DNA of 64,000 bases from Candidatus Woesearchaeota archaeon (lineage in GTDB: Archaea; Nanobdellota; Nanobdellia; Woesearchaeales; JABGUJ01). Shown piece by piece: positions 25,473 through 34,794 of this stretch. Every line of letters starts with the position of its first letter. The stretch's first letter is position 1. The stretch covers positions 1-64,000 of the forward strand of contig JABGUJ010000002.1 of the NCBI GenBank assembly GCA_018646625.1. The letters run 5' to 3'. The notes beneath the pieces are model-generated. The model made no database searches. It was not told where the DNA came from and saw only the letters and a program-made list of their open reading frames with translations. The position numbers and the translations under genes are program-made.

Positions 25473-26618
25473 ATGAGAATTGCGCTAATTAATGATATGA
25501 TCTATCCATATACTAAAGGTGGTATTGAGGTTAGAAACAAGCAGATCGCTGAGCGTCTTGCTAAACTAGGTCATGAAATCCATATATTTGGAGCTAGGCT
25601 TTGGGATGGGGATGATTTTGTAAGGAATGCTGTTAATTATCATGGCGTTCATTATTATAAACGAGTTTATGATGCTTCTGGAAAGCGAGATGCACTGAAT
25701 CCATTCATTTTTGCAAAAAAACTTCCAAAGGCTTTATCTAAATATGAGTTTGATGTAATAGACTGTAGCAGTTCTACTTACTTCCCCGCAATTAGTTGTG
25801 AAAGATATTGTAATCGTAATAATATTCCTTTAGTTGTTAGTTGGAACGAAGTTTTTGGTGATTATTGGGATGAATATGCTACTAATCCTATGAGCGCGAG
25901 AGTTGGTAAACGATATGAGAAAAAAGTTATGAACTTGAATGCAAATGTTTTGGCAGTTTCTAAATTTCTAAAGAATAGACTAGTTCAGTTTGGTGTTGAT
26001 GGTAAAAAGGTTACTGTTATTTCAAATGGTGTTGACCTTAAAGCTATTGGCCAAGCGAAAGCGGGTAAGAAAAAGTTTGATTTAATGTTTGCGGGCAGGT
26101 TGCAAAAATTGAAAAATGTGGATATGTTTGTTGAAGTGGTTAGGATTCTAAAAAAAGGGCATCCTAAGATATCTGCAATCATTTGTGGTGAGGGTCCTGA
26201 ACGGGATAGACTTAATCAATTAGTATTAAAACATAATCTTGTTAAGAATATTACTTTTACTGGTGCTGTGGAACAGTCTAAGGTTTATTCTTATATGAAA
26301 TCTTCTAAGATGTTAATTATGCCTTCAGAAACAGAAGGGTTTGGTATTGTTGCGATTGAAGCTGCCGCTGCGAGATTACCTGTGATTACTATTAATACTT
26401 TAAGAAATGCTGTTGTTGATGTGGTTAAAGATAAGAAAACTGGATTTGTTGTCGCTAAAGACGTGCTTCTTCTTGCCAAGGTATCTGAGATTTTGTTGAA
26501 AAACTCTAAGCTTAGAAAAAAGATGGGTGCCGAAGCATACAAATTAGTCAAAGAGAATTACACTTGGGACAATGTTGTTAAAAAGATCGAGAAATATTAC
26601 AAAAAAGTTAGTTCTTAG
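25473..26618 (+). CDS. GT4-family glycosyltransferase
   Basis: GT-B fold, 381 aa. The N-terminal domain opens MRIALINDMIYPYTKGGIEVR with the GG loop. The C-terminal nucleotide-sugar domain has FAGRLQKLKN, ICGEGPERDRL and PSETEGFGIVAIEAAA with the E-x7-E pair. It transfers a sugar from NDP- or lipid-linked donors with retention; the sugar cannot be told. Its end overlaps the convergent flippase gene by 11 bp. First gene of the glycan region. Confidence 0.92.
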   Translation: MRIALINDMIYPYTKGGIEVRNKQIAERLAKLGHEIHIFGARLWDGDDFVRNAVNYHGVHYYKRVYDASGKRDALNPFIFAKKLPKALSKYEFDVIDCSSSTYFPAISCERYCNRNNIPLVVSWNEVFGDYWDEYATNPMSARVGKRYEKKVMNLNANVLAVSKFLKNRLVQFGVDGKKVTVISNGVDLKAIGQAKAGKKKFDLMFAGRLQKLKNVDMFVEVVRILKKGHPKISAIICGEGPERDRLNQLVLKHNLVKNITFTGAVEQSKVYSYMKSSKMLIMPSETEGFGIVAIEAAAARLPVITINTLRNAVVDVVKDKKTGFVVAKDVLLLAKVSEILLKNSKLRKKMGAEAYKLVKENYTWDNVVKKIEKYYKKVSS

Positions 26619-28026
26619 TCATTATCTTCTTTAATTCTGTTATATCTTCTTTGTGAATCCCTTTAATTATATACATTATTGCTAAGTAAATTATTATTCC
26701 TGCAATTAGGTTTATTACAACATGCAATACATTCGCTAAATAGAATACTGCAACCCCCATAATTATTGATGAGATTATTGGTTTTATTGATGACTTGAAT
26801 ATGAGTGAAGATGTGTGTTTTTGTAGATATATTCTAAGTGCAATAAAGATTATTGCTTGAGTTGCTATTGCCGCTATTCCTGCACCTATGATGGAATATT
26901 TAGGTATTAATATTAAATTCAATACTATGTTTATTATTGCTGCAATAAGAATAATTATGGTGTGTACCTGTTGTTTGTTGATTGCATTCACTGTTGTTGC
27001 GAGTATATAATTCAGAAACATAATTCCTAATGCCCAAACTAGTATTTGCACACCTATTGTTGCATTCACAAACTCAATGGAGAATAATAAGACTACAAAC
27101 TCTTTTGCAAGCAAGGTTGTGCCAATCATCATTGGCCAGATAATAATGGAGATAATTCTTGTTGAATTATTAAATATCCTGTTTAGGTTTTCTTTCGATT
27201 TCTTAAAGTTAATCGACATCTGTGGTAGAATGGATTCTGATAGTGCAATGGGTATGAACAATAATGAGTATATCATTGTTGTTGCTGCTCCGTACCATCC
27301 AACTACTTCATCTCCTTTGAAGAATGATAGTATGATTACGTCAATTCTGAAATATAGTGCGATGAGTAATGCGGTTATCATGAAGGGGGCTGACTCTTTT
27401 AATATCTTTTTTGTTAGAGCTATGTCTGGTTTCAAGTTTGGTCTTGAGAACTTTGTAGATCCGATAATGAATGTTGCTGCTAAGTATACTATGCTTAGGA
27501 TGAGAAATGCCATCAATAAACTAACAATGTTTGGGTTGGTTAATAATATCAATAGTCCTACTAAAACTACTGCTATTCTATAAACTACTAATAGAATTGC
27601 TTCATATTCCATTTGCTCATATGCTTTGAAAGTTGATCTATACGCCAAAGCAATAAATTCAACAAATGTGTATAGTGCTACCAAATACGCAATATTCTTT
27701 GTTGCTTGAGGATAGTCTAGTACGTTAACTACAATAACTAGGAGAATAAATGTAATTATTGAAAGAACTAATTTTATGTTTAACGCATTACCTATATATT
27801 CTGCAGCTTGTTTCTTCTTTCTAGATATTTCTCTTATCAAATAGGTATTTAATCCGAAATCTGCAACTGTTGCGAAGATAACTGCTAAAGATAATGCGAA
27901 GGTATATTTTCCAAAAACTACATCTCCTAGAGTTCTTGCCATTACAAATAATAGAATGAATGAAAGTAGATTGTTTAATGCATTTGATGCTATTAACAGC
28001 GTAGTGTTTCTACTTATCTTTTTCAT
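26608..28026 (-). CDS. Polysaccharide/lipid-linked glycan flippase (MOP/Wzx type)
   Basis: 472 aa and about 14 membrane helices with the family start (SNALNNLLSFILLFVMARTLG, FGKYTFALSLAVIFATVADFGLN). It would flip lipid-linked glycans to the outer face. It overlaps the upstream ligase gene by 17 bp, so they form a pair (ligase then flippase). A related flippase lies on the other strand at 30830-32110. Confidence 0.9.
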   Translation of the reverse strand: MKKISRNTTLLIASNALNNLLSFILLFVMARTLGDVVFGKYTFALSLAVIFATVADFGLNTYLIREISRKKKQAAEYIGNALNIKLVLSIITFILLVIVVNVLDYPQATKNIAYLVALYTFVEFIALAYRSTFKAYEQMEYEAILLVVYRIAVVLVGLLILLTNPNIVSLLMAFLILSIVYLAATFIIGSTKFSRPNLKPDIALTKKILKESAPFMITALLIALYFRIDVIILSFFKGDEVVGWYGAATTMIYSLLFIPIALSESILPQMSINFKKSKENLNRIFNNSTRIISIIIWPMMIGTTLLAKEFVVLLFSIEFVNATIGVQILVWALGIMFLNYILATTVNAINKQQVHTIIILIAAIINIVLNLILIPKYSIIGAGIAAIATQAIIFIALRIYLQKHTSSLIFKSSIKPIISSIIMGVAVFYLANVLHVVINLIAGIIIYLAIMYIIKGIHKEDITELKKIMTKN

Positions 28027-29425
28027 CTTTAACGGTTAGTGCGAGTGTTATAAAAAATAGTAATGTTATTTCTTGATAAAAGAAGATATGTTCGACTAAT
28101 CCTTGAACTAATAGTGCAAATATTCCCGAATACAAGCCTATATTGAGTGTGCTGGTTTTATGTTTCAAAGGATATTTGAAAAGTGTTAATAACATCCATA
28201 TAAGTACTGCGAGCACTATTAGCCCTGATTCAATTGCAATATTCAGAAATACATTATGCGCGTGCTGTGCATTCTTTGCATCAGGGAAGTTTTCTTTGTA
28301 CTCTGGTATGAATGATCCGACGCCATATCCGTGTAGAGGACTTTCTTTTATCATTTGTAGTGAATCAGTCCATATTGGTACTCTGCCTGCTAAACTTGGA
28401 TTAATGGTTCTTTCTTTGAGAATAAAATAAGATACTGGTGCTGAGATGATTAGTAGTAGTACAATTGCAATGGCTCCAGTTAATATTTTGTTTTTATTTG
28501 TTAGTTTTGTTTTTAGGATTGTGAATAGTACTAAACCTGCGATTAACCCTAGCCATGCACCTCTAGATGCGGTTAAAAAAAGACATACAACTCCTATGAG
28601 TGTTAAGAGAATCAAAGGTATTTTTATTTTTATTTTCTTTACATAGAATGTTAGTGCAATTAAAAGTGGAGTTACTAGTACTAAATATTCTCCTAAGATG
28701 TTTGGATTTCTAAATGTTGAAGATAATCTTTTTTGATAGTATGTGTCGGATGTTGATAATATGTGGGAGCTAATGCTTTTTATTTTAGGAAATAAAAATT
28801 CGGCAATGCCGTAAAGTGTAACGATCGCATATCCTATAACTAGTGCAATGATTGCTTTCTTTTTTTCAATTGGATTATTAAGAATATAGAAGTACATAAT
28901 TATTGCAACAAGCATATGGATAAACATAACTAATCCGTATAGTACATAATTTGATCCTTCAGTTACTAATTCGTATGTATTTGTTATTAATGAGGTTTTA
29001 TCTTGAAGGTGTGTGCTTATTGTGGGTACTGATGGTATGAGTGATACAACTAAAAGAATTGCAAAAATAATTAGGGGTACATTAAGTCTTGATTTCTTAA
29101 ATTTTATTTCTTTAGCTGAGATTAATTCTGTAACCCACTTTAATATTAACAGATATGCGAGTATGTCTGTGATTGGTACTGGAAACTTAGCAATAAATGG
29201 TTCAAAGTGAAGTGATATTGGGATTATTACTAATAATAGATAAAAAGCGTATTCTTTCTTTTTCCACACAAATAGTGCTAGAATTGCTATCAATGCGATT
29301 GTTGATAGTTTTGAGGTTGCACTAATTATTGACAGCACTAGAGCCCCTGTAATGCCCATAATTGGTAGAATTAGAAGAGCTTTACTAATTGGATTGTATT
29401 TTTTAGGTATCTTCCAATAGTTCAT
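28010..29425 (-). CDS. O-antigen ligase/polymerase-type membrane protein
   Basis: The polytopic protein has the Wzy_C hallmark segments: LTASRGAWLGL and, in the outer loop, HGYGVGSFIPEYKENF followed by QHAHNVFLNIAIESGL. The family joins or polymerises lipid-linked glycans outside the cell. The ORF track starts at TTG 29506. I prefer ATG 29425 (MNYWKIPKKYN), because TTTATAAA at 29448-29455 lies 27 nt upstream and would make the mRNA leaderless; ATG 29464 is an alternative. Confidence 0.85.
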   Translation of the reverse strand: MNYWKIPKKYNPISKALLILPIMGITGALVLSIISATSKLSTIALIAILALFVWKKKEYAFYLLLVIIPISLHFEPFIAKFPVPITDILAYLLILKWVTELISAKEIKFKKSRLNVPLIIFAILLVVSLIPSVPTISTHLQDKTSLITNTYELVTEGSNYVLYGLVMFIHMLVAIIMYFYILNNPIEKKKAIIALVIGYAIVTLYGIAEFLFPKIKSISSHILSTSDTYYQKRLSSTFRNPNILGEYLVLVTPLLIALTFYVKKIKIKIPLILLTLIGVVCLFLTASRGAWLGLIAGLVLFTILKTKLTNKNKILTGAIAIVLLLIISAPVSYFILKERTINPSLAGRVPIWTDSLQMIKESPLHGYGVGSFIPEYKENFPDAKNAQHAHNVFLNIAIESGLIVLAVLIWMLLTLFKYPLKHKTSTLNIGLYSGIFALLVQGLVEHIFFYQEITLLFFITLALTVKDEKDK

Positions 29426-29447
29426 CCTTTCGTTCTGGTGTTTTCCA

Positions 29448-29547
29448 TTTATAAATGTATTCATCTTATTCGCCCAATCCTTCTTTTTTAGGCCTTGTAG
29501 GTGCAATATTTAGTTTATCGTCACTAACAAATGAAAAACTATTTAAA
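29448..29547. promoter_or_regulatory. Divergent TATA boxes for the ligase and DUF4330 genes
   Basis: TTTATAAA (29448-29455) serves the minus gene starting at 29425. TATTTAAA (29540-29547) lies 29 nt before plus-strand ATG 29573. Both positions predict leaderless mRNAs and correct the longer ORF starts in both directions. Confidence 0.6.
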
Positions 29548-29572
29548 GGCTCCTTTCTGCGTGTATATTAAA

Positions 29573-30361
29573 ATGGCAAGAACAAATTCACATTTAATTG
29601 ATTCTAAAGGACGTCTTTTTGGAAAGATCAATGTTATAGATGCTTTAGTTTTTTTATTCATTATTCTGGTTGTAGTAGCAGGATTAAGGTTTGCTTTTTT
29701 TGGACCTGAACCCCAGATGACTATGGTCAAATTAGAACTAAAGAATCAACCTGATTACATTTATGATAATTTACATGTTGGTGATATTCTTCTTTTGAAT
29801 GATAATAATAATTCTATGATTGTTGATATTGCTGTAACTTCAAAGAAAGGCTCTGAGCGTGATTTGTTGATTCTTGCTGATTTGGATGCTGAAGTTGATG
29901 ATGTGAAGATCTTTTTTGGAAATCAAGAATTAAAAGTTGGCAAAACAATTAAGTTGGCAACTCCTTTTGTGGAATTTGTACCCACCATTGTTAGTTTTGG
30001 TAACGATCTGGGTGAAATTACTACGGATAATAAGATTGTAACTGTTCTTTTTGAAAACGTTAAGCCTTGGATTGCTGACTCATTAATTGTTGGAGCGAAG
30101 CAAGAAGTTCAAGGAGATGTTGTAGCTTCTTTACTGAGTAAGGATATTACTCCTGCAAAAATGGTAGTGCAAAGTGAAGCTGGAGACGTATTCCTAAGAG
30201 ATCATCCTCTTAATAAAGATGTTCGGGCTACTGTAGAAATCAGCAGTCAAAATATGAACAACTATAACTACTTTCAAGGATCTGAAGTATTTGTAGGCGG
30301 GTCGCTTACTTTTTATTTTGATGGTCTCACTGTCAGTGGTCATGTAATAAACCTTGAATAA
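29573..30361 (+). CDS. DUF4330-type membrane-anchored protein
   Basis: After MARTNSHLIDSKGRLFGKINVIDALVFLFIILVVVAGLRF, the LID-x-KGRLFGKIN-x-ID signature with one membrane helix, the ~220-residue rest is strand-rich and probably outside. This start pattern is that of DUF4330 proteins, which often sit in polysaccharide loci. The start is ATG 29573 because of the TATA box 29 nt upstream; ORF start 29531 would put 14 odd residues first. Function unknown. Confidence 0.75.
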   Translation: MARTNSHLIDSKGRLFGKINVIDALVFLFIILVVVAGLRFAFFGPEPQMTMVKLELKNQPDYIYDNLHVGDILLLNDNNNSMIVDIAVTSKKGSERDLLILADLDAEVDDVKIFFGNQELKVGKTIKLATPFVEFVPTIVSFGNDLGEITTDNKIVTVLFENVKPWIADSLIVGAKQEVQGDVVASLLSKDITPAKMVVQSEAGDVFLRDHPLNKDVRATVEISSQNMNNYNYFQGSEVFVGGSLTFYFDGLTVSGHVINLE

Positions 30362-30362
30362 A

Positions 30363-30833
30363 ATGTCTTTTTTTTTAGATTTAGGTTCTACTCTGCGTGT
30401 TTACGTTGGGCGGATATGGTCTGGTAGCAATCTTAATAGTAGTTTTAATGCATTTTTCTCTAAATATCCTGATTATTTACTTTCTGCATTGGTGATGAGA
30501 CGGTCTTCACTGGTTTGTTGCTTTGTTGAATCAAAATATCTTGTTAAATTTAAGAACGTGGGATCTCGATTTATTGGTATTTTCAAAGAAAGTGCACTTG
30601 TGACTTGTTGTAAAAGAGTTAGTTCTGATTTTTATGCTGACTCAATGAAATTTGTTTTTTCACTTATATTGTTAAGTTTAGTCCTAAATTTCTCTCTTTG
30701 GTTACTATTGGCCGAGGTAACCTTATTTGGAGTTGTATTAAGAATTCTATTAATTTTAATTGCCGTTCTTATATTATCTCTTAGACATTTACAATCTAAT
30801 TCGATAACTTGTTCGATCACGAGGTTAAAATGA
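30363..30833 (+). CDS. Small membrane protein of the glycan cluster, unknown
   Basis: 156 aa. The first ~95 residues are soluble with several Cys (SLVCCFVESK, LVTCCKRVSS); the C-terminal part has two hydrophobic helices (FSLILLSLVLNFSLWLLLAE and VVLRILLILIAVLILSL). It begins directly after the DUF4330 stop and overlaps the flippase start. I use ATG 30363 rather than TTG 30354. No family recognised. Confidence 0.65.
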   Translation: MSFFLDLGSTLRVYVGRIWSGSNLNSSFNAFFSKYPDYLLSALVMRRSSLVCCFVESKYLVKFKNVGSRFIGIFKESALVTCCKRVSSDFYADSMKFVFSLILLSLVLNFSLWLLLAEVTLFGVVLRILLILIAVLILSLRHLQSNSITCSITRLK

Positions 30834-32110
30834 ATAAGAAAATAATGGATTACTTATTTGTTAACCGTAGTAGTAAACAAACTGTGATGAAGAATACTTT
30901 CTGGTTATTTCTTGCTGATGGAGTTAATAAAGTAACATTATTAATTCTTACAATCTTACTTGCGCGTTATCTAGGTGTGGCGGGATATGGTAAATTCAGT
31001 TTTGCACTTAGTTTCGCAGCTTTGTTCACAATTATTGCCAGTTTTGGAATTAATACTCTAACTGTACGTGAGCTGGCGCGCACGAAATCTTCGCACAATA
31101 ACTACCTTAATAATCTATTATTTCTTAAGTGTGTTCTGGCTATTATTGCTATTGTTTTTATAGCACTAGCTTCAACATTTGCTGGTAAGAACTTTGAACA
31201 TCAATTACTAATCTTTGTTTTAGGTTTATATGTAATATTCAACAATTTCAGTGATTTCTTTAGGGCGGTGTTCAAAGCATTCGAGAAGATGCAATATGAG
31301 GCACTGTCTAAAGTGGTGCAGTCGATTATATTATTAATTCTAGTTCTCTTATCTTTCTACTTGCGTGTTTCTATTAATTGGATTGCTGCTTGTTATGTTG
31401 CGGCTAGTGTGATTGGTTTGCTAGTCACGGGTTTGTTAATTCATACGAAGTTTAGTGGTTTGAGATTTAAATTTGATGCTATTATTTGTAGGCGAATATT
31501 GTCAGAATCTTGGCCATTTGCATTAAGTAGTGTCTTCTTTTTCATATACTTTAGTATTGATACTGTGATGCTTTCATTTATGCGTGGAGATGTTGAGGTT
31601 GGTACATACTCAGTTGCATATTCTTTGATTGCTGCATTATATTTTATTCCTTATCTTATGTCAATGCCTTTTTTTCCTAAGATGTCTAAGTTGTTTGGTG
31701 GTGTAAAGTCCAAAATCAATAGTTTACTTAAGCATTGGTACTCTAATTTAATTCTAGTGTTAGTTCCTTTGTTTATTCTAACTTTTATTTTTGCAGATGA
31801 TATTATTCTTTTATTGTATGGCTATAATTATTCTAAGTCTATATTGGTGTTCAGGATACTACTTATTTCACTCATCTTCAAATTTATGTCACACCCTCCT
31901 GCGTTCTCTTTGTCTGCTTTTAATCAACAGAAGAAACGTATTCTTGTTCAAGGAGTTGTGGCGTTGTTTAATGTGGTTACTAATTTAATTTTTATTCCAA
32001 TATATGGATTTCTTGGTGCGGCAGTTACAACTGTCGCTAGCGAGTTCTTACTATTATTATTGTATAATTTTATATTCTTTAAATCGATTAACGGCGGTGT
32101 GACTAAATGA
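30830..32110 (+). CDS. Polysaccharide/lipid-linked glycan flippase (MOP/Wzx type), second copy
   Basis: A 14-helix flippase with the same start pattern as 26608-28026 (NTFWLFLADGVNKVTLLILT, YGKFSFALSFAALFTIIASFGIN). ATG 30830 has GAGGT 6 nt upstream and is preferred to TTG 30809. It ends in an ATGA overlap with the methyltransferase gene, so the plus-strand glycan operon is translationally coupled. Confidence 0.9.
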   Translation: MNKKIMDYLFVNRSSKQTVMKNTFWLFLADGVNKVTLLILTILLARYLGVAGYGKFSFALSFAALFTIIASFGINTLTVRELARTKSSHNNYLNNLLFLKCVLAIIAIVFIALASTFAGKNFEHQLLIFVLGLYVIFNNFSDFFRAVFKAFEKMQYEALSKVVQSIILLILVLLSFYLRVSINWIAACYVAASVIGLLVTGLLIHTKFSGLRFKFDAIICRRILSESWPFALSSVFFFIYFSIDTVMLSFMRGDVEVGTYSVAYSLIAALYFIPYLMSMPFFPKMSKLFGGVKSKINSLLKHWYSNLILVLVPLFILTFIFADDIILLLYGYNYSKSILVFRILLISLIFKFMSHPPAFSLSAFNQQKKRILVQGVVALFNVVTNLIFIPIYGFLGAAVTTVASEFLLLLLYNFIFFKSINGGVTK

Positions 32111-33417
32111 GACGGATGATTGCAAATTATATCAAAGTACGACCAACTTTGAAAATGAAGTACTATGCTCTGAGAAAAGTATTGAAGGGTGAGTTATCTA
32201 TCAAAACAGTTCTCTCTAATTTTCAAAGAAAAATAAAACTCAAATCAGGTTTAGTCAGGCGAGAATCTGTCAGTTTAGATAATCTTATGATTGGTCAACA
32301 AGCAGGCATTCCTTTAGAGCAATGGATAGAGAAAACGAAAGAGTATTCTCGTATCTCGGTTCTTTTATCTGAATCCCCTTATGTAGATATATTAAGATTG
32401 ATAGATGAGAATCCAGCTATTCTTAACAATAAGAGTGAGATCGTGAATACCTCTTACTATAAAATGTGTGATGTTTGTATAAAGCATACTGGACATTTCA
32501 TGGGTAAAAAAACCAGCCGAGGTATTCTCTCATGGATTGGTGAGTATTATGCATTTTATCAGAAGATTAAGAAAGGATCGTGTTGTAAAACTTCTTCTGA
32601 ATTTTCTAACGAAGGCCATTCGAAGGTTGATGATTTAATTCAAGTGTTTAAATTGAATAACTCTGAGTATTACGAAATTGTTGATGGCCATCATAGGTGT
32701 GCAATATATTATCTTCTTGGAAAGAAGACTATTAAATCCAAAGTTCTTGGAGATAAATTTAGCTATTTACAGAGAATTATATTGGGGAGTAAACAAGTAT
32801 TTGATTATGAGGTCTATCAGCCTTTAGATGCGCCTGAAGTTCGAGATTGGCGTCTGGTGAGGGGTTGTGATGACCGTCTATCTATGATGTTCAGTTTTCT
32901 TAAGAAAAAGAAGATTGCAGTATCGCGTATTAGTTATGCAGATCTTCCTTGTTCTTATGGGTATTTTCTTAGCGCTTATAAGAAAAAAGGATCTAAAGTG
33001 AGAGGTATTGATCTTGATAATAGTTCTTTGAGAATTGCAAGAGAGATTAATGGTTTGACTGAGAAAGAAGTAAATAAAGCAGATATCATGACTTTCCTTA
33101 AATCTTCTAAGAGATATGATGTGGTTTCTTGCCTTAGTTTACTTCATCATTTTGCACTTGGAGTTGTTCCAGGTTCTTATGTAAGTCTCCTCGAGAAACT
33201 TGATAAGGTGACTAAGAAAGTACTATTTCTGGATACTGGTCAAGCGCATGAAAAGCAATACAAGGGGAAACTTGATGAGTGGACTGATGAATTTATTATT
33301 TCTGAGATTCTTCGTCATACTTCATTTAAGAAAGTAATTGTATTGGGGAAAGATCATGATAATGTTGGAACACAAAAAGGGGACAATGCTAGAACTTTGT
33401 TTGCATGTGTGAAATAA
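32107..33417 (+). CDS. ParB/Srx-like domain fused to a SAM-dependent methyltransferase
   Basis: Around residues 185-205 is YYEIVDGHHRCAIYYLLGKK, the D-G-H-H-R signature of ParB/sulfiredoxin-like domains. Around 290-430 is a class I methyltransferase fold: GYFLSAYKKKGSKVRGIDLD (SAM-binding loop, divergent, lacking GxGxG), DVVSCLSLLHHF. The first 180 residues are helical and basic. In a glycan cluster the likely target is a sugar or lipid carrier, but the ParB-like half is unusual and may bind a nucleotide. Substrate unknown. Confidence 0.75.
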   Translation: MRRMIANYIKVRPTLKMKYYALRKVLKGELSIKTVLSNFQRKIKLKSGLVRRESVSLDNLMIGQQAGIPLEQWIEKTKEYSRISVLLSESPYVDILRLIDENPAILNNKSEIVNTSYYKMCDVCIKHTGHFMGKKTSRGILSWIGEYYAFYQKIKKGSCCKTSSEFSNEGHSKVDDLIQVFKLNNSEYYEIVDGHHRCAIYYLLGKKTIKSKVLGDKFSYLQRIILGSKQVFDYEVYQPLDAPEVRDWRLVRGCDDRLSMMFSFLKKKKIAVSRISYADLPCSYGYFLSAYKKKGSKVRGIDLDNSSLRIAREINGLTEKEVNKADIMTFLKSSKRYDVVSCLSLLHHFALGVVPGSYVSLLEKLDKVTKKVLFLDTGQAHEKQYKGKLDEWTDEFIISEILRHTSFKKVIVLGKDHDNVGTQKGDNARTLFACVK

Positions 33418-33420
33418 ATA

Positions 33421-34794
33421 ATGGCTAATAATAATTTGAGTGTGGAATCGCGTATTTTCATTTTGATAGGGGGTATTTTGATTGCATTAATCTCATTATA
33501 CGCTCCTGTGTTTTTATTTGTTATTGTGCCGTTGTTATTGGTTTTTATCTTTAAGAACAAATTTAAAGATCATTTCTTTATTTATCTTTTAGTTATTTTC
33601 TTTCTACCTTTTAGAGGGATAGATATATTGTTTTTCAAAATAAGTGACTTTTTAATAATTATTTTATTGATTATGTTAATCTTATCTAAAAAACGAATGA
33701 AATGTTTGGTGCCTAAAGATATAATTATAGTTCTGGTTGTTTTTATTGCATATGTTGTGTTAAACACACTATTTGCATCACATTTTATTGACGGATTAGT
33801 ACAACTAATTAGATATCTTCTTTTGTTCATATTTTTCCTGTTAAGCACCGTATTAATTGATACCAAACGAAAATTAATGAAATCGATTTATGTTTTTATT
33901 TCAGGTGCTTTGGTGTCTGCAGTTATAGGTTTAGTTGCGGCGGGCGCTTGGTTTAACGGATTACGATTTAATGGTGTTGACACTTTTTTAATTAAAATCT
34001 GGCCCTTTCTTCATGGTTCGGAGTTAAGGATCATGCCCTTTTATACTGATCCAAATCACTATGCGAGTTTGTTACTCGTTCCATTGATTTTCATTTTTAC
34101 TTACTCTTTACTTGCTAAGTTGAATAAACGAGATTATGCATTATCTATTTCTGCATTTATACTTCTAGCTTCCGCATTTATTTTAACGATCTCTAGGAGT
34201 GCTTTATTGGCGCTGGGTTTGGTGTTTTTAATAATTCCATTTTTCGCACGTAAGCGGTGGATCTCAGCTATGTGGGCAGTTTTGCTACTCTTGATAATTC
34301 CTTTGTCACTATTTAATATAGGTGTAATTGGTGATGTGGGTATTCAAACTCTTCAAAAGTATCGTTATGGTGTTAATGCTGATTACGATTCAAGACAAGA
34401 TATTTGGAATTCAGGTTTTAATATGTTATCTGATAACTCTCTTGTTGGTGTAGGTTTGAATGGCTTCCAGTACAATATTCTTAAGTATAAAGAAATTGAT
34501 GCGAGAATATCTCACAAACAATTCTTCCCTCATAATATATACCTTAAATCTTTAACTGAGACTGGTTTAATAGGTTTTATTTTGTTTATACTACTCATAG
34601 GAGTTTTTTTACGTAATGCATTAAGAAATGCGATATTTTGTAATGGCTGCCTGTCTTTTGCAATTCTTTTTGCAATATTGGGGCTTTTAGTTCAAGGCTT
34701 TTTTTTAGATTTATTTACTGCGAGACATCTTTGGTTTGTATTTGCATTGGTTGTTGTAGTTGGTAATTTAGGGGGTGACTCTGTTGAAAGTTAG
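33421..34794 (+). CDS. O-antigen ligase/polymerase-type membrane protein, second copy
   Basis: 457 aa, about 12 membrane helices, with LTISRSALLALGLVFLIIPF and the outer-loop elements LVGVGLNGFQYNILKY and QFFPHNIYLKSLTETGLIGF, as in Wzy_C proteins (SR, then V-G-x-G, then H-N-x-Y-L). It directly follows the methyltransferase gene and overlaps the GT2 gene. Confidence 0.83.
   Translation: MANNNLSVESRIFILIGGILIALISLYAPVFLFVIVPLLLVFIFKNKFKDHFFIYLLVIFFLPFRGIDILFFKISDFLIIILLIMLILSKKRMKCLVPKDIIIVLVVFIAYVVLNTLFASHFIDGLVQLIRYLLLFIFFLLSTVLIDTKRKLMKSIYVFISGALVSAVIGLVAAGAWFNGLRFNGVDTFLIKIWPFLHGSELRIMPFYTDPNHYASLLLVPLIFIFTYSLLAKLNKRDYALSISAFILLASAFILTISRSALLALGLVFLIIPFFARKRWISAMWAVLLLLIIPLSLFNIGVIGDVGIQTLQKYRYGVNADYDSRQDIWNSGFNMLSDNSLVGVGLNGFQYNILKYKEIDARISHKQFFPHNIYLKSLTETGLIGFILFILLIGVFLRNALRNAIFCNGCLSFAILFAILGLLVQGFFLDLFTARHLWFVFALVVVVGNLGGDSVES

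Noticed and set aside
27077-27583. 168-aa plus ORF
   Set aside because: Antisense of the flippase; no start signal.
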